A stretch of 64,000 bases of DNA. It comes from Mycobacterium ostraviense (GTDB taxonomy: Bacteria > Actinomycetota > Actinomycetes > Mycobacteriales > Mycobacteriaceae). The stretch spans positions 2,248,186 through 2,312,185 of the forward strand of contig NZ_NKRE01000001.1 of the NCBI RefSeq assembly GCF_002705925.1, given 5' to 3'. Position 1 is the stretch's first letter, and each line of letters begins with the position of its first letter. Shown in pieces: positions 28,583-38,898 of this stretch. The translations under genes and the position numbers were made by a program. The notes under the pieces are model-generated. The model was not told the DNA's origin, did not search any database, and saw only the letters and a program-made list of their open reading frames with translations.

Positions 28583-29936
28583 GTTCCGGCGTACCGGACA
28601 AACTGGGCGCGGTCGACGGCGTGGCCGGCGCCGTAACCGGGATCTGGGTGCCCGGGGGGCGTGAGGTCGGGCGTGGCAGTGCCGACATCGATACCCAGGT
28701 GTCCCAGTCCACGGCCCAGTCCCAGATGTCCCCGTCGGCGTAAGACAGCTGGATCGAGCTTCCGGTCACCTCGACCGGGTCACCGTAGATGGCGGTGTGG
28801 AAGTACTGTTCGGCGTCACCGGTCGACAGGTTGATGCAGCCGTTGGTGACGTTGCTGTTGCCCTGCGCGCCTGCGCTGGCCGGGTTGGCGTGGATGAATT
28901 CGCCGTTGTTGGAGATGCGCACGGCCCAGCGTTCGTGCACATTGCTGTAGCCGGCCGCGGGGTTGGACATGTAGAAGTCCGCGTATTTCTCGGTGACCAC
29001 GTGGATCCCGTTGCGGGTGACGTTGCGCGCCTTGTCAGCTTCGCCGTAGCTGCACGGGAAGTCCATGATGACGCCCTCGTCGGTGACGACCTGGATGCGG
29101 TGGGAGGTGACTTCGGCCTTGACGACCTGCCGCCGCCCGATCTGGATGCTCAACGAGAAATCCTGGGCGCCGTAGGCCCCGTTGCCGAACGGCAGCCCGT
29201 AGAGCTTGGCGTCGACGTTGACGGTGGCGCCCGCCGGGTAGTACTCGCGGGGACGCCAGTGCACCCGAGCGCCCTTCGCCTCGTCCGGCAGCCAGGCCCA
29301 GCTGCCCTCGACGGGCGGGTTGGTGGTCACCGTGAGCGCCCGCTCGACGGAAGCCTTGTCGTTGATCGGCGCGTCGAACTGGATGATGATCGGCGCCGCG
29401 ATCCCGACGGTCTGGCCGTCGGCCAGCTGGAAGCCGCCGTCGATCTTCTTCTTGGGCGTGACGGTGGTGAATTTGCCGGCGACCGGAATCGCCTTGCCGT
29501 CATGGCCGACGGCCGCGCCGCTCCAGCTGTAGGTGGTGTCGTAGCCCAGCGGCTCGGTGATCGTGTACACCGTGCGGTCCTGGTTGTAGGTACCGCCAAC
29601 CACCTTGCCGGCCGGGTTGGTCAGCGCCACTTGCTGGAACCAGCCGTCGCCGACCTCCACGCTGATCGGGGCGATCGGCAACACGTCGTCGGCCGCATCG
29701 GCCGGCCGGAAGGTCAGATGGGGGGCAGCCGGCGGCTTCTTCTCGGATTGCCTGGTGACCCCACCCGCGCAGGCGGCCAGCACATTGGGCGCCAACACCC
29801 CGGCCCCCAGTGCCATCAAAGCCATGCGCCGGTTGATCGGCCCTGGACCTTGGGGGGTGCTGGAGGTGCTCACAGGAATCAAAGATACCGGGCCCAACCG
29901 TCCATAACCGGCTGTAAGCGCCGACGGACCCGCCAC
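28560..29936 (-). CDS. lprQ: L,D-transpeptidase lipoprotein (LdtMt5/LprQ)
   Basis: A 458-residue cell-wall crosslinking enzyme matching M. tuberculosis Rv0483 (LdtMt5). Signal with twin Arg ([20 protein letters not shown]) and lipobox LAAC (Cys 56), two Ig-like domains, then a YkuD domain with [19 protein letters not shown] and catalytic Cys 367 in NGCINLS. A Pro/Thr-rich tail follows [11 protein letters not shown]. It forms 3-3 peptidoglycan links outside the membrane. The start is uncertain: GTG 29936 is the longest, GTG 29873 would drop 21 residues. It lies 40 bp after murB, so the two cell-wall genes are probably one operon. Confidence 0.92.
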   Translation of the reverse strand: MAGPSALTAGYGRLGPVSLIPVSTSSTPQGPGPINRRMALMALGAGVLAPNVLAACAGGVTRQSEKKPPAAPHLTFRPADAADDVLPIAPISVEVGDGWFQQVALTNPAGKVVGGTYNQDRTVYTITEPLGYDTTYSWSGAAVGHDGKAIPVAGKFTTVTPKKKIDGGFQLADGQTVGIAAPIIIQFDAPINDKASVERALTVTTNPPVEGSWAWLPDEAKGARVHWRPREYYPAGATVNVDAKLYGLPFGNGAYGAQDFSLSIQIGRRQVVKAEVTSHRIQVVTDEGVIMDFPCSYGEADKARNVTRNGIHVVTEKYADFYMSNPAAGYSNVHERWAVRISNNGEFIHANPASAGAQGNSNVTNGCINLSTGDAEQYFHTAIYGDPVEVTGSSIQLSYADGDIWDWAVDWDTWVSMSALPRPTSRPPGTQIPVTAPATPSTAPSLSGTPEPSAGPGG

Positions 29937-29976
29937 GGCAACGGTGCGGCGAGCGTATCGGACACGAAAGTAGCAG

Positions 29977-31077
29977 CTACAACCGGCAACCGATCAGGAT
30001 CGGTTCGGGTTGCAATGTGATACCAAACACATCACGGACGCCGTCGCGTACCGTGCGGGCCAGTAGCATCACGTCGGCCGCCGTCGCGGTGCCCCGGTTG
30101 GTCAACGCCAGCGCGTGCTTGGTGGACAGCCGGCACGGGGCGGTCTCCCCGGTGAGGGCCGGATCCGGATACCCCTTGCCGAACCCGGCGTGCTCGACCA
30201 GCCAGCCCGCGGCCAGCTTGACACCGCCCGGCGCCGGATAGTGCGGCACCGGACCGTCCACCGCCGCCGCCAGCCGTTCGTAGGCGTCCGGTGCGACCAC
30301 CGGGTTGGTGAAAAACGACCCCACGCTCCAGGTGTCATGGTCGGTCGGGTCGAGCACCATGCCCTTGCGCGCCCGCAGTGCCACGACGGCCGCGCGGACG
30401 GATTGCGGATCGGCACGCTCGCCGCTGGCCGCACCCAGCGCCGCCGTCAGTTCGCCGTAGCGCAACGGCGCGCTGCGGCCCGAGGCATCCAGCGCGAACT
30501 CCACCTCCAGCACCACGGCCGGCAACCGCAGCCCGTCAGCCCGCTTGAGCACGCTGGTGCGGTAGCCGAAGCCCAGCGCATCGCCTGGTACCCAGTGCAC
30601 TTGCCCACTGCTGCGGTTCAACAGCCGTACCCGGCTGATGACGTCGGAGACTTCCACGCCGTACGCCCCGACGTTCTGCACCGGTGTCGCACCGGCCGAT
30701 CCGGGTATTCCCGACAGACATTCCAACCCGCCCAGACCGTGGTCGATGGCCCTGAGCACAACGTCGTCCCATACCGCGCCCGCCTCGGCGCGCACCAGGT
30801 TGCCGTCGACGGTGATGCGGGCATTGGCCAGCCGCACCACGGTCAGGTCGGCCACGGCATCGCCGATCACCACATTGGATCCGCCAGCAAACACCAGCAC
30901 CGGCTCACTGTTTTCGGCTCGGACCTCGGCGTCCAGCTGGCGCAACACCGCTACCACCTGATCGCTGGTGGCGCAGGTGATTACGCGCCGCGCCACGGGT
31001 CCCACCCGCAACGTCGTCAGGGGCGCCAGCGGCACCGACTCCTCGACACACGCGCCGGCAAAGCGTGAACCAATCAC
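29977..31077 (-). CDS. murB: UDP-N-acetylenolpyruvoylglucosamine reductase
   Basis: A 366-residue MurB, second step of UDP-MurNAc synthesis (FAD, NADPH). FAD motifs [20 protein letters not shown] and [20 protein letters not shown], the catalytic Ser in [12 protein letters not shown] and the late Glu in [16 protein letters not shown] start at 31077. It is divergent from Rv0481c over 26 bp only, so the promoters must overlap. Confidence 0.94.
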   Translation of the reverse strand: MIGSRFAGACVEESVPLAPLTTLRVGPVARRVITCATSDQVVAVLRQLDAEVRAENSEPVLVFAGGSNVVIGDAVADLTVVRLANARITVDGNLVRAEAGAVWDDVVLRAIDHGLGGLECLSGIPGSAGATPVQNVGAYGVEVSDVISRVRLLNRSSGQVHWVPGDALGFGYRTSVLKRADGLRLPAVVLEVEFALDASGRSAPLRYGELTAALGAASGERADPQSVRAAVVALRARKGMVLDPTDHDTWSVGSFFTNPVVAPDAYERLAAAVDGPVPHYPAPGGVKLAAGWLVEHAGFGKGYPDPALTGETAPCRLSTKHALALTNRGTATAADVMLLARTVRDGVRDVFGITLQPEPILIGCRL

Positions 31078-31103
31078 GGCCCGTAACGGTAGCCTGACCA
31101 GCT

Positions 31104-31628
31104 ATGCCGCGTTCATTCGACATGTCGGCCGACTACGAAGGCAGCGTCGAAGAAGTTCACCGGGTTTTCCACGATGAGGAGTACTGGCGGGCCAGGCTGG
31201 CGGAAACCCCGGTCGACATTGCGACCCTGCACTCGATGCGCGTAGGCGGTCAGTCGGGAAGCGAAGGCACCATCGAGGTGGTCACGCTGCAGACCGTGCA
31301 CCGGCACAACCTTCCGGGTTTGGTCACCCAGTTGCATCGGGGCGACCTGTGCGTGCGGCGCGAGGAAATGTGGAGCCCGGTGACCGACGGCATCGCCACG
31401 GCATCCATCGCCGGATCGATCGTGGACGCTCCGGCCAACCTGTGGGGCACCGCCGTGCTGGCTCCCAACGCCGACTCGGGCGGCGCCCGGCTGTCGCTGC
31501 AGGTAACCATCCAGGTACGCATTCCGCTGATCGGCGGCAAGCTGGAGAGCATCATCGGCACCGAACTGCGCCAGCTGGTGACGTTGGAGCAACGCTTCAC
31601 CACGCAGTGGATCGCCAACAACGCCTAG
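31104..31628 (+). CDS. DUF2505 family protein
   Basis: A 174-residue protein matching M. tuberculosis Rv0481c. START/SRPBCC-like features: SFDMSADYEGSVEEVHRVF with a bulky-residue tail VTLEQRFTTQWIANNA, compatible with a hydrophobic ligand pocket. ATG 31104. First of three plus-strand genes with Rv0480c and Rv0479c. Function unknown. Confidence 0.84.
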   Translation: MPRSFDMSADYEGSVEEVHRVFHDEEYWRARLAETPVDIATLHSMRVGGQSGSEGTIEVVTLQTVHRHNLPGLVTQLHRGDLCVRREEMWSPVTDGIATASIAGSIVDAPANLWGTAVLAPNADSGGARLSLQVTIQVRIPLIGGKLESIIGTELRQLVTLEQRFTTQWIANNA

Positions 31629-31667
31629 CCACCGGCGTGGGTGTCGGCGGCTCCTAAGCTGGCCGGT

Positions 31668-32498
31668 ATGCGGATCGCGTTGGCGCAAATCCTCAGCGGC
31701 ACCGACCCGGCGGCGAACCTGCTCCTGGTGCGTGAGTACGCGGACCGGGCTGTCGACGCCGGCGCCGAGCTGGTGGTGTTTCCCGAGGCGACGATGTGCC
31801 GGTTCGGGGTGCCGCTGACACCGATCGCCGAGCCCCTCGACGGCCCCTGGGCCAGCGGTGTGCGGCGGATCGCGACCGAGGCCGGCATCACCGTGGTCGC
31901 GGGCATGTTCACTCCCGCCGATGACGGGCGGGTGATGAACACGCTGGTCGCGGCTGGTCCGGGGACGCCGAATCAGCCCGACGCGCACTACCACAAGATT
32001 CATCTCTACGACGCGTTCGGCTTTGCCGAGTCGCGTACCGTCGCCCCGGGACACGAGCCGGTGGTGATCACGGTCAACGACGTGCGGGTAGGTTTGACCG
32101 TTTGCTACGACATCCGCTTCCCGGCGCTCTACACCGAGCTGGCGCGGCGCGGCGCTTCGCTGATCGCCGTGTGCGCGTCCTGGGGCTCGGGTCCCGGCAA
32201 ACTCGACCAGTGGACATTGCTGGCCCGGGCCAGGGCGCTGGACTCCACCAGCTATGTCGCCGCCGCGGGTCAGGCCGACCCGGGCGGTACGCCCACCAGC
32301 TCGGGTGCGCCCACCGGCGTGGGCGGCAGCCTGGTGGCTTCGCCGTTAGGGCAGGTGGTGGCGTCGGCCGGCGCCGAGCCGCAACTCCTGGTCGCCGATA
32401 TCGATGTCGAAAACGTGACCGCGGCCCGCGACAGCATCGCCGTGCTGCGCAACCACTCAGATTTCATTCACATTGATAGGGCACAATCGCGTAGGTGA
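31668..32498 (+). CDS. Carbon-nitrogen hydrolase (nitrilase superfamily)
   Basis: A 276-residue amidase-type hydrolase matching M. tuberculosis Rv0480c. The Glu-Lys-Cys triad is visible: Glu in LVVFPEATMCRFG, Lys in HYHKIHLYDAFGF, Cys in VGLTVCYDIRFPALY. ATG 31668 begins MRIALAQILSG, the usual family start; the open frame to 31641 adds a non-conserved leader. The stop overlaps the Rv0479c start (GTGA). Resembles Nit1/Nit2 and deaminated-glutathione amidases; substrate unproven. Confidence 0.88.
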   Translation: MRIALAQILSGTDPAANLLLVREYADRAVDAGAELVVFPEATMCRFGVPLTPIAEPLDGPWASGVRRIATEAGITVVAGMFTPADDGRVMNTLVAAGPGTPNQPDAHYHKIHLYDAFGFAESRTVAPGHEPVVITVNDVRVGLTVCYDIRFPALYTELARRGASLIAVCASWGSGPGKLDQWTLLARARALDSTSYVAAAGQADPGGTPTSSGAPTGVGGSLVASPLGQVVASAGAEPQLLVADIDVENVTAARDSIAVLRNHSDFIHIDRAQSRR

Positions 32499-33562
32499 CG
32501 AACCCGCAAGGGCCACCCAACGAGGGCCCGTCGACATGGTCGCGTCCCGGCAATCCAGGTCCTTTTGGCCGGCCTCCAGCGCCTACCGATCCCTCCGGCG
32601 GACAATTGCGTCCCGGCGGGCCTGGTGGCACCCATGCCCAGGATCCGGCTACTCAGGCCGGACCGGGGGCCGGCCAAGCAACCCAGCCGACCGAGCACTT
32701 GGCTGCAGCCAGCGCCGGTGCACAGCGACCGGCGCCACCGCCGGCGGCCGCGGCCGCGACCAGGACGACTCCGCTGGCCAAGCCGCAAGGAGACGCCGAA
32801 TCGGGAAAACCCCAACGGAAACGCCGCTGGCGTCGCGACCCGTTGTCCATCTTCCTCCTCCTGATCATCGTGTTTTCGCTGGTCGTCGCTGGGCTGATCG
32901 GAGCCGAGCTGTACGTCCGTCATGAAGCCAACAGCAAGATCGCCGAAGCGGTGGCATGTGAGGTCAAGGACAAGGCCAGCGCTTCCTTCGGTGTGGCTCC
33001 GTTGGTCCTGTGGCAGCTCGCGACCAAGCATTTCACCAACATCTCGGCGGAGACGGCGGGCAACCAGGTTCGTGATGCCAAGGGCATGAAGCTGCAAATC
33101 GACATTCGGGACGTCCAGCTCAGAGACACCCCCAATTCCCAGGGCACGGTGGGTGCGCTCGATGCCACCGTCACGTGGACGTCTGAGGGCATCAAGGAAT
33201 CGTTCCAGAACGCGATACCGGTGCTAGGTCCGTTCGTTTCCAACACCGTGACGACCCATCCCAGAGACGGCACAGTCGAAATGAAGGGCTTCCTCGACAA
33301 CATCGTGGTCAAGCCGCAGGTGACCGGAAACGGACTGCAACTGCCGATTGTCACGTTCAACGCGCTGGGCTTCACGCTGCCCAAGGAGTCGGTGCAATCG
33401 ATGATCGACGACTTCTTCAACAAGCTGACCAAAGATTTCCCGTTGGGTATTCATTGGGACAGTGTGCAGGTCACCGATACCGGTGTGGTTGCTCACCTAT
33501 CGACCCGCAACGCCACCATCCCCGCCGGCGGCGAGCAGGATCCCTGTTTCGCCAACCTCTGA
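32495..33562 (+). CDS. Membrane-anchored DUF2993 (LmeA-like) protein
   Basis: A 355-residue protein matching M. tuberculosis Rv0479c. A Pro/Gly/Ala-rich cytoplasmic region (about 115 residues), a basic stop (KRRWRRD), one membrane helix (SIFLLLIIVFSLVVAGLIGA) and a periplasmic DUF2993 domain (VACEVKDKASASFGVAPLVL through to VAHLSTRNATIPAGG). The domain fold resembles lipid-binding BPI/TULIP-like proteins; the paralogue LmeA helps maturation of lipomannan. A lipid-transfer role is inferred. GTG 32495 overlaps the amidase stop. The end lies 6 bp from the convergent deoC stop. Confidence 0.83.
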   Translation: MTNPQGPPNEGPSTWSRPGNPGPFGRPPAPTDPSGGQLRPGGPGGTHAQDPATQAGPGAGQATQPTEHLAAASAGAQRPAPPPAAAAATRTTPLAKPQGDAESGKPQRKRRWRRDPLSIFLLLIIVFSLVVAGLIGAELYVRHEANSKIAEAVACEVKDKASASFGVAPLVLWQLATKHFTNISAETAGNQVRDAKGMKLQIDIRDVQLRDTPNSQGTVGALDATVTWTSEGIKESFQNAIPVLGPFVSNTVTTHPRDGTVEMKGFLDNIVVKPQVTGNGLQLPIVTFNALGFTLPKESVQSMIDDFFNKLTKDFPLGIHWDSVQVTDTGVVAHLSTRNATIPAGGEQDPCFANL

Positions 33563-33568
33563 GGCCCG

Positions 33569-34258
33569 TCAGTCGGGGCTGAGCCCATCGAGAACCGAAC
33601 GGGTTCCGGACAGGCCCAGTCGGGTGGCGCCGGCGCGCAGCATGGCGACGGCGTCGGCGGCGGTGCGGATGCCGCCACTGGCCTTGACCCCCAGACGACC
33701 GCCGACGGTGTCGGCCATCAGTGCGACGGCGGCCACCGTCGCCCCGCCCGCGGGATGAAACCCCGTCGACGTCTTGACGAAGTCGGCGCCGGCGCCTTCG
33801 GCGACCCGACATACGGCTCTCAGCAGGTGCTCCCCGGCCCGGTCCAACAACACCGCCGACTCGACGATCACCTTCAGCGCGGCCCCGGCCGTCGCGGCGC
33901 GCACCGCCTCGATGTCCGTCCGCACCGCAGCCAGGTCTCCGGCCAGCGCAGCGCCGATGTCGATCACCATGTCGATCTCGACTGCTCCCGACGCGACGGC
34001 CTGCGCCGCCTCGTGCGCCTTGACCGCTGACAGGTGCTTGCCCGACGGGAAACCCGTCACCGCCGCGATCCGCACCCCACCGGCGCCGAGCGCGGTGCGC
34101 GCGGCCGGCACCATCGACGGCGAGACACACACCGCGTAGACGCCCAGCTCGGCGGCTTCTCCGACCAGTGCCGCCACGTCGGCAACGGTCGCCTCGGGCT
34201 TGAGTAGCGTGTGATCGACAACCGCCGCCAGCTGCCGCCGGGTCGGCGGGCCCGGCAT
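33569..34258 (-). CDS. deoC: Deoxyribose-phosphate aldolase
   Basis: A 229-residue class I aldolase. Schiff-base Lys in [10 protein letters not shown], strand motifs [36 protein letters not shown] and [14 protein letters not shown]. It splits 2-deoxyribose-5-phosphate in nucleoside salvage. ATG 34258 overlaps the Rv0477 stop (TGATG). The open frame above is antisense-type noise over Rv0477. Confidence 0.95.
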   Translation of the reverse strand: MPGPPTRRQLAAVVDHTLLKPEATVADVAALVGEAAELGVYAVCVSPSMVPAARTALGAGGVRIAAVTGFPSGKHLSAVKAHEAAQAVASGAVEIDMVIDIGAALAGDLAAVRTDIEAVRAATAGAALKVIVESAVLLDRAGEHLLRAVCRVAEGAGADFVKTSTGFHPAGGATVAAVALMADTVGGRLGVKASGGIRTAADAVAMLRAGATRLGLSGTRSVLDGLSPD

Positions 34259-34698
34259 CAGAACTGCTCTTCGGTGCCACCCGGATTGCACCCGGAGGCG
34301 AGCATCTGCTCGTCGTCGACGACCGGCCGCCACGGCTCGAGGTTCCAGCTGATCTTCCCGGGTTCTGCGACCTCGGCCAGCTGCCAGTGACAGTCGAACT
34401 GTGCCCGCATGCCGGGTGTGTCGGCGTCTGGGGCCAGGCCGAGCACCTCCGCCCAGGCCTGGTCGGCGGCTGCGGCGCTGCTGCCGGGGTCGCGGGAAGC
34501 CGCGCGACCGGATGGCGTCGGGTAGACCCGCAGGCTGCTCAGACGCCCCGAATATGCCCATTGGGTGTGGTCGACGAACCGCGGCGAATGTACCGGGTCA
34601 GTTTGTTCAACCGCACCGCCGCCGGAGCCGGCTTCCGCGGGAACAGCGCACAGCACGCCGACAAGCACCACTGCCGGCGCGGCCACCAGGGCTTTCAT
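34258..34698 (-). CDS. Secreted DUF2599 protein
   Basis: A 146-residue exported protein matching M. tuberculosis Rv0477. Signal peptide [18 protein letters not shown] with cleavage after VPAEA (about residue 23), then a compact domain with two conserved Cys ([12 protein letters not shown] and ASGCNPGG) and several Trp ([13 protein letters not shown]). The Cys pair probably forms a disulfide. Located between deoC and Rv0476 in a tight minus-strand run. Confidence 0.85.
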   Translation of the reverse strand: MKALVAAPAVVLVGVLCAVPAEAGSGGGAVEQTDPVHSPRFVDHTQWAYSGRLSSLRVYPTPSGRAASRDPGSSAAAADQAWAEVLGLAPDADTPGMRAQFDCHWQLAEVAEPGKISWNLEPWRPVVDDEQMLASGCNPGGTEEQF

Positions 34699-34702
34699 CC
34701 GG

Positions 34703-34966
34703 TCAGCGGGACTTACCCTGGATTTCCAGAAGCTTGGGCCGCACGTCGACCAGATAGACTCCGGCCGCACAGGCGGCGATTGCCATCCCGAGCACGCCGA
34801 AGACGAAACCGAGGATGGAAGTCAGCGCCACCGCCGCCCCAAGGATCACCAACCACACCGGCTTGGTCAGCTTTTCTGCGGCGGTATAGGCGTCCGGTCG
34901 CTGCAGCGCCGCATGCACGAAGGCATACACCGCCGTCACCAGGACGGCGATCTGCAAGACCAACAT
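34703..34966 (-). CDS. DUF2516 small membrane protein
   Basis: An 87-residue protein matching M. tuberculosis Rv0476. Two hydrophobic helices ([20 protein letters not shown] and [20 protein letters not shown]) plus a third ([16 protein letters not shown]), with a basic end (LLEIQGKSR). ATG 34966 follows the M. tuberculosis start, but no strong ribosome site is seen; an open frame runs to 35011. Encoded downstream of hbhA, beyond two terminator hairpins. Confidence 0.8.
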   Translation of the reverse strand: MLVLQIAVLVTAVYAFVHAALQRPDAYTAAEKLTKPVWLVILGAAVALTSILGFVFGVLGMAIAACAAGVYLVDVRPKLLEIQGKSR

Positions 34967-35021
34967 GACGGTACCCACAAGGTGGCTCACGCTTAAAGAG
35001 TATGCGGGCACCGCCCAAAAC

Positions 35022-35105
35022 GTCGACTCCGAGTCGCCCAGCGGGGCGACTCGGACCTACAAAAAAGTCGACTCCGAGTCGCCCAGCGGGGCGACTCGGA
35101 GTCGA
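35022..35105 (-). terminator. Tandem intrinsic terminators after hbhA
   Basis: Two 34-bp direct copies (35022-35055 and 35067-35100), each a strong hairpin built from TCCGAGTCGCCC and its complement. The copy nearer hbhA has a 17-bp perfect stem (35068-35084 with 35089-35105) and a 4-base loop, followed on the minus strand by six T (complement of 35061-35066). The second is followed by four T. These are classical terminators, unusual for mycobacteria. Confidence 0.8.
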
Positions 35106-35121
35106 GTCGAGGGTCGCCGGC

Positions 35122-35736
35122 CTACTTTTGGGTGACCTTCTTGGCCGGAGCCTTCTTGGCAGGCGCCTTCTTGGCCGGAGCCGCCTTCTTGGCCGCAGCC
35201 GGGGCCTTCTTGGCCGGAGCCTTCTTACCTGACTCCGCCTTCTTCGGCAGCTCGATGCCGACCAGCTTGGCGGCACGCTCACCGACGGCGCGGGTCTGCG
35301 ACGCGACGGTGCCCAGCGCCTCCTGGGTCAGCTCGACGGCCTGGTCCACGTAGCCCTCGGCACGAGCCGACGCATCCTCGAAGACCGGCTGGCTGCGCAG
35401 CCGCTCGAGGGCGGCCTCGCCGCGCTGGACCAGTTCGTTGTACCGGTTGGTGGCAGCCTCGAGGTAGCCCTCGGCAGCCTTGCGCAGCTCCTCGGCGGTA
35501 AAACGCTCACGGAGTTCGCTGAACTGCTCGGGAAGGTCCTCCTGCAATTTGGTCAGGCGGGCGCGACTCTCCTCGACGCGGGCCTCAACGCGGGTACGGG
35601 TGTCGGTGCGGGTCTCTTCGGCACGCTCGCGCAGGTTGGCGATCAAGTCGTTGACGGTGGCCAGAGCCAGATCGGCGGCACCAAGCGCGGCGAGCAACGG
35701 AGCCCGCAGGTCCTCGATGTTCGGGTTTTCAGCCAT
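35122..35736 (-). CDS. hbhA: Heparin-binding haemagglutinin
   Basis: A 204-residue surface adhesin and lipid-droplet-associated protein matching M. tuberculosis Rv0475. It starts [20 protein letters not shown] with a hydrophobic face, then a long coiled coil (to about residue 155), then a Lys/Ala/Pro tail of KKAPAKK repeats (about 161-204) that binds sulfated glycans and is methylated in M. tuberculosis. A clear GAAAGGAAAC ribosome site precedes ATG 35736. The tail repeats differ in number and order from my memory of the M. tuberculosis protein. Confidence 0.95.
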   Translation of the reverse strand: MAENPNIEDLRAPLLAALGAADLALATVNDLIANLRERAEETRTDTRTRVEARVEESRARLTKLQEDLPEQFSELRERFTAEELRKAAEGYLEAATNRYNELVQRGEAALERLRSQPVFEDASARAEGYVDQAVELTQEALGTVASQTRAVGERAAKLVGIELPKKAESGKKAPAKKAPAAAKKAAPAKKAPAKKAPAKKVTQK

Positions 35737-36035
35737 GGTGTTTCCTTTCATCAATTGTTTCGTTATTGGTGTTATCGCATCGTGATATGAAGTTGGAGCA
35801 AGCGTCGGCTCCTCTGGCGGAGTAGTCAAGACCCGCGGATTGACCTGGCACGCGACTTGCTGAAGACCTCCTGATGTGTCGGGTCGGTTGGTGATCGAGT
35901 TCGTCGTTGTCCGGGCCGCGTTGTCGGGTCGGTCAGGCGGCTTGCCCGAAACAGAATTCCCCGTCCCTCTTGGGTTGCCCGGCGGCCGTCGATCTAGACC
36001 TCACCTGACGTCGGATCTGACGGCCGACAAGCTGA

Positions 36036-36452
36036 TCATTCGTCAATGTCGGATGGGCTCGAACACTCCTCACGGGTGGCTTCGTTCTGATGGGTGAACG
36101 AGGCGTAGATATCCAGCAGGATCTGCTTTTGACGCTCGGTGATCGCCGTGTCGGTGATGACGGCGTCACGGACTTGGCTGGTCTCGCTGGGCTCGAGAAT
36201 CCCGGCCCGCACATAAAGAACCTCGGCGGAAACCCGCAGCGCCTTTGCGATCTGGGCCAGAACGTCTGCCGACGGCTTACGCAGGCCACGCTCTACCTGG
36301 CTCAGGTACGGATTGCTGACACCGGACCGCTCGGCAAGTTGCCGCATCGAGACCTGCGCCGTTTCGCGTTGTGTCCGGATGAAGCTGCCGATGTCGGAGG
36401 CTCTGGAAGTCACACTGGACACCTTCGCGCCGAACTTCTCCTCCGGCGGCAT
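36036..36452 (-). CDS. XRE family helix-turn-helix regulator
   Basis: A 138-residue protein matching M. tuberculosis Rv0474. An XRE helix-turn-helix spans residues 22-80 (MRQLAERSGVSNPYLSQVER, KPSADVLAQIAKALRVSAEV), followed by a helix QKQILLDIYASF and an acidic end. Lies upstream of hbhA on the same strand with about 300 bp between, so it may control hbhA; that is inference. Confidence 0.87.
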   Translation of the reverse strand: MPPEEKFGAKVSSVTSRASDIGSFIRTQRETAQVSMRQLAERSGVSNPYLSQVERGLRKPSADVLAQIAKALRVSAEVLYVRAGILEPSETSQVRDAVITDTAITERQKQILLDIYASFTHQNEATREECSSPSDIDE

Positions 36453-36536
36453 TGGTGCGCTCCTTACATGCTGTTTGATCTTGACGCACTCAGGGTACGG
36501 ACCGGTGCTTGCTTTTGCAAGCGCTTGTTAGCACCC

Positions 36537-37898
36537 CTAGAAGAAGAGCTGAGCGATGGCGTAGATGGCCAGCCCCGCCAATGCGCCTACCACAGTGCCG
36601 TTGATCCGAATAAATTGCAGGTCGCGGCCCACATGTAATTCGATTCGCCGACTGGCTTCCTCCGCGTCCCAACGTTCGATCGTGTCGGTGATGATCGCTG
36701 TGATCTCCACCCCATATTGCGAAACCAGGTGTTGGGCGGCCCGAACCATCCAGTCGTCGACCTTGTCGCGCAACTCGGCATCGTCGCGCAGTGATTCGCC
36801 GACCCGGATCGCCGTGTCGGCGATCCGGGTGCGCACGCTGCTGGACGGGTCGTCGACGCCCTCGAGCACCAGCCGTTTGAGCGTCTTCCATGCCGCCGCG
36901 GCGGCGTTGGCGACCTCGTCGCGCGCCATCAGCTGTGCTTTGACCGCATCGGCACGCGCGATGGTGGCCGGGTCGTTTTGCAGGTCGTCGGCGAACTCGA
37001 ACAGAAAGCGCGTCGCTGACCGGCGCAGCTCGTGATCGGGATTACGGCGAACCTTATCGGTGAAGTCCATCAACTCGCGATGGATACGGTCGCCCACCAG
37101 ATGGTCGATGAATCGCGGCGACCAGGTCGGCGAATCGCGTTCTACCACCCGCTGAATGACCACCCCGGCATTCAGCGACCATTGAAATGCGCGGTCGGCC
37201 AGCAGCTGGATCAGCGCCTCCTGCCGGTTCTCGGACAGCACCGTCTGCAGCATCCGTCCTACCGGCGGGCCCCACTGCGGCTCGGCGATGCGGCGCATGA
37301 TCATGCGGTCGATCAGCTGGTGGATCTCGTCGTCGTTGAGCAGCTCCACTAGTACTCGCAGCACCGTGGCCGTCTCGGCTGCCACCCGACGGGCGTGCGC
37401 GGGATCCGACAGCCACTTCCCCAGCCGGCTGGGCACTTGCGCGTCGCGCAGTTTGGTCTCCACCACCGGCCCGGACAGGAAGTTCTCCCGGACAAAAGTG
37501 CCCAGGCCCTCGCCCAGCTGGTCTTTCTTGCGCTTGATGATGGCGGTATGCGGGATCGGAATGCCCAGCGGATACTTGAACAGCGCAGTGACCGCGAACC
37601 AGTCGGCCAGCGCTCCCACCATGCCCGCCTCAGCAGCCGCGCCGACGTAGCCAACCCACAGTGGTGCCGTGCCATCCGCCTGCGCACATCTGCAGGCGAG
37701 AAACACCACCGTGGCGCCAAGCAGAAAACTCAACGCCACCAATTTCATCCGCCTCAGCGCCCGCCGGCGCTCGGCGTCCGCCTGCGGATCGGCCCCGGCG
37801 AACGACTCCGCCAGGGACAGCCGGCGCACCCCGGCCGGCGGCGTGCTCACCTCAAGCCTCGGCGGCGAACCCGACGCGTCGACTCTGTGTGCCACCAC
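36537..37898 (-). CDS. DUF445 family membrane protein
   Basis: A 453-residue protein matching M. tuberculosis Rv0473. Two membrane segments near the N-terminus (LVALSFLLGATVVFLACRCA and GAAAEAGMVGALADWFAVTA), the DUF445 signature ALFKYPLGIPIPHTAIIKRK, a long helical region, and a C-terminal helix (TVVGALAGLAIYAIAQLFF). The family is related to YheB/YjiN proteins of unknown function. The start at 37898 (MVAHRVDASGS) is open to revision by a few codons. Confidence 0.84.
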   Translation of the reverse strand: MVAHRVDASGSPPRLEVSTPPAGVRRLSLAESFAGADPQADAERRRALRRMKLVALSFLLGATVVFLACRCAQADGTAPLWVGYVGAAAEAGMVGALADWFAVTALFKYPLGIPIPHTAIIKRKKDQLGEGLGTFVRENFLSGPVVETKLRDAQVPSRLGKWLSDPAHARRVAAETATVLRVLVELLNDDEIHQLIDRMIMRRIAEPQWGPPVGRMLQTVLSENRQEALIQLLADRAFQWSLNAGVVIQRVVERDSPTWSPRFIDHLVGDRIHRELMDFTDKVRRNPDHELRRSATRFLFEFADDLQNDPATIARADAVKAQLMARDEVANAAAAAWKTLKRLVLEGVDDPSSSVRTRIADTAIRVGESLRDDAELRDKVDDWMVRAAQHLVSQYGVEITAIITDTIERWDAEEASRRIELHVGRDLQFIRINGTVVGALAGLAIYAIAQLFF

Positions 37899-38035
37899 AC
37901 CATCATCCGCTATCGCGGCGACTAGTTAGTGCGACGGCACTCTTCCCGAGCTTCACGCACAGATAGCCGATGAGTCATATGAGCCCCCGCACGCCGTAGT
38001 ATCGACTGCGTCTAGTGAATGGGAATCGGCAGAGA

Positions 38036-38743
38036 GTGACAGAGCATATCCCGGCCGTGACGGGCAAAACGGATGGGCGCAAGCGGCGCTGGCACCAGCA
38101 CAAGGTGGAGCGGCGCAACGAACTCGTCGATGGGACAATCGAGGCCATTCGCGTCCGCGGCCGCTTCCTGAGCATGGACGAGATCGCGGCGGAGATCGGC
38201 GTTTCCAAGACGGTGCTCTACCGCTACTTCGTCGACAAGAATGACCTGACGACCGCGGTGATGATGCGGTTTGCGCAGACCACGTTGATTCCGAATATGG
38301 CCGCGGCGCTGTCATCGAACCTCGACGGCTACGAGCTGACCCGCGAAGTCATCCGTGTTTATGTGGAAACGGTGGCGTCCGAACCCGAGCCGTACCGGTT
38401 CGTGATGGCCAACAGCTCGGCCAGCAAGAGCAAGGTGATCGCCGACTCCGAGCGGATCATTGCCCGCATGATCGCGGTGATGCTGCGCCGCCGCATGCAG
38501 GAGGTCGGCATGGACACCGGCGGGGTGGAACCGTGGGCGTATCTGATCGTCGGCGGCGTTCAACTGGCCACCCACTCCTGGATGTCGGCGCCGCGAATGA
38601 CCAGCGACGAGCTGATCGACTACCTGACGATGCTGAGCTGGAGTGCGTTGTGCGGGATCGTGGAGGCCGGCGGATCGCTGGAAAAGTTCCGCGAGCAGCC
38701 ACATCCAACGCCGATCGTGCCGCCATGGCGACCGGTGGAATAG
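38036..38743 (+). CDS. madR: TetR family mycolic acid desaturase regulator
   Basis: A 235-residue TetR-family protein matching M. tuberculosis Rv0472c, called MadR, which represses the acyl desaturase genes desA1/desA2 in an acyl-CoA-dependent way. Helix-turn-helix FLSMDEIAAEIGVSKTVLYR with YFVDKNDL; the ligand domain includes YVETVASEPEPYRFVMANSS. I prefer GTG 38036, giving MTEHIPAVTGKT, which matches the M. tuberculosis length; GTG 38015 is also open. It sits just upstream of pcaA on the same strand. Confidence 0.88.
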   Translation: MTEHIPAVTGKTDGRKRRWHQHKVERRNELVDGTIEAIRVRGRFLSMDEIAAEIGVSKTVLYRYFVDKNDLTTAVMMRFAQTTLIPNMAAALSSNLDGYELTREVIRVYVETVASEPEPYRFVMANSSASKSKVIADSERIIARMIAVMLRRRMQEVGMDTGGVEPWAYLIVGGVQLATHSWMSAPRMTSDELIDYLTMLSWSALCGIVEAGGSLEKFREQPHPTPIVPPWRPVE

Positions 38744-38898
38744 GTGCACCGCGCGGCAGGGCCGTGCCGGTCCGGATCCAAGGGCGGTTGCCATGACCGT
38801 TGCAGACTGTTCGCAACGGCTAACATGCTTGAGGGGCATCCGGGGGGAGACCAGGGTGCGCTGAGCCACGCCCTGTGAAGCAGAAAGGCCCGACCGCT

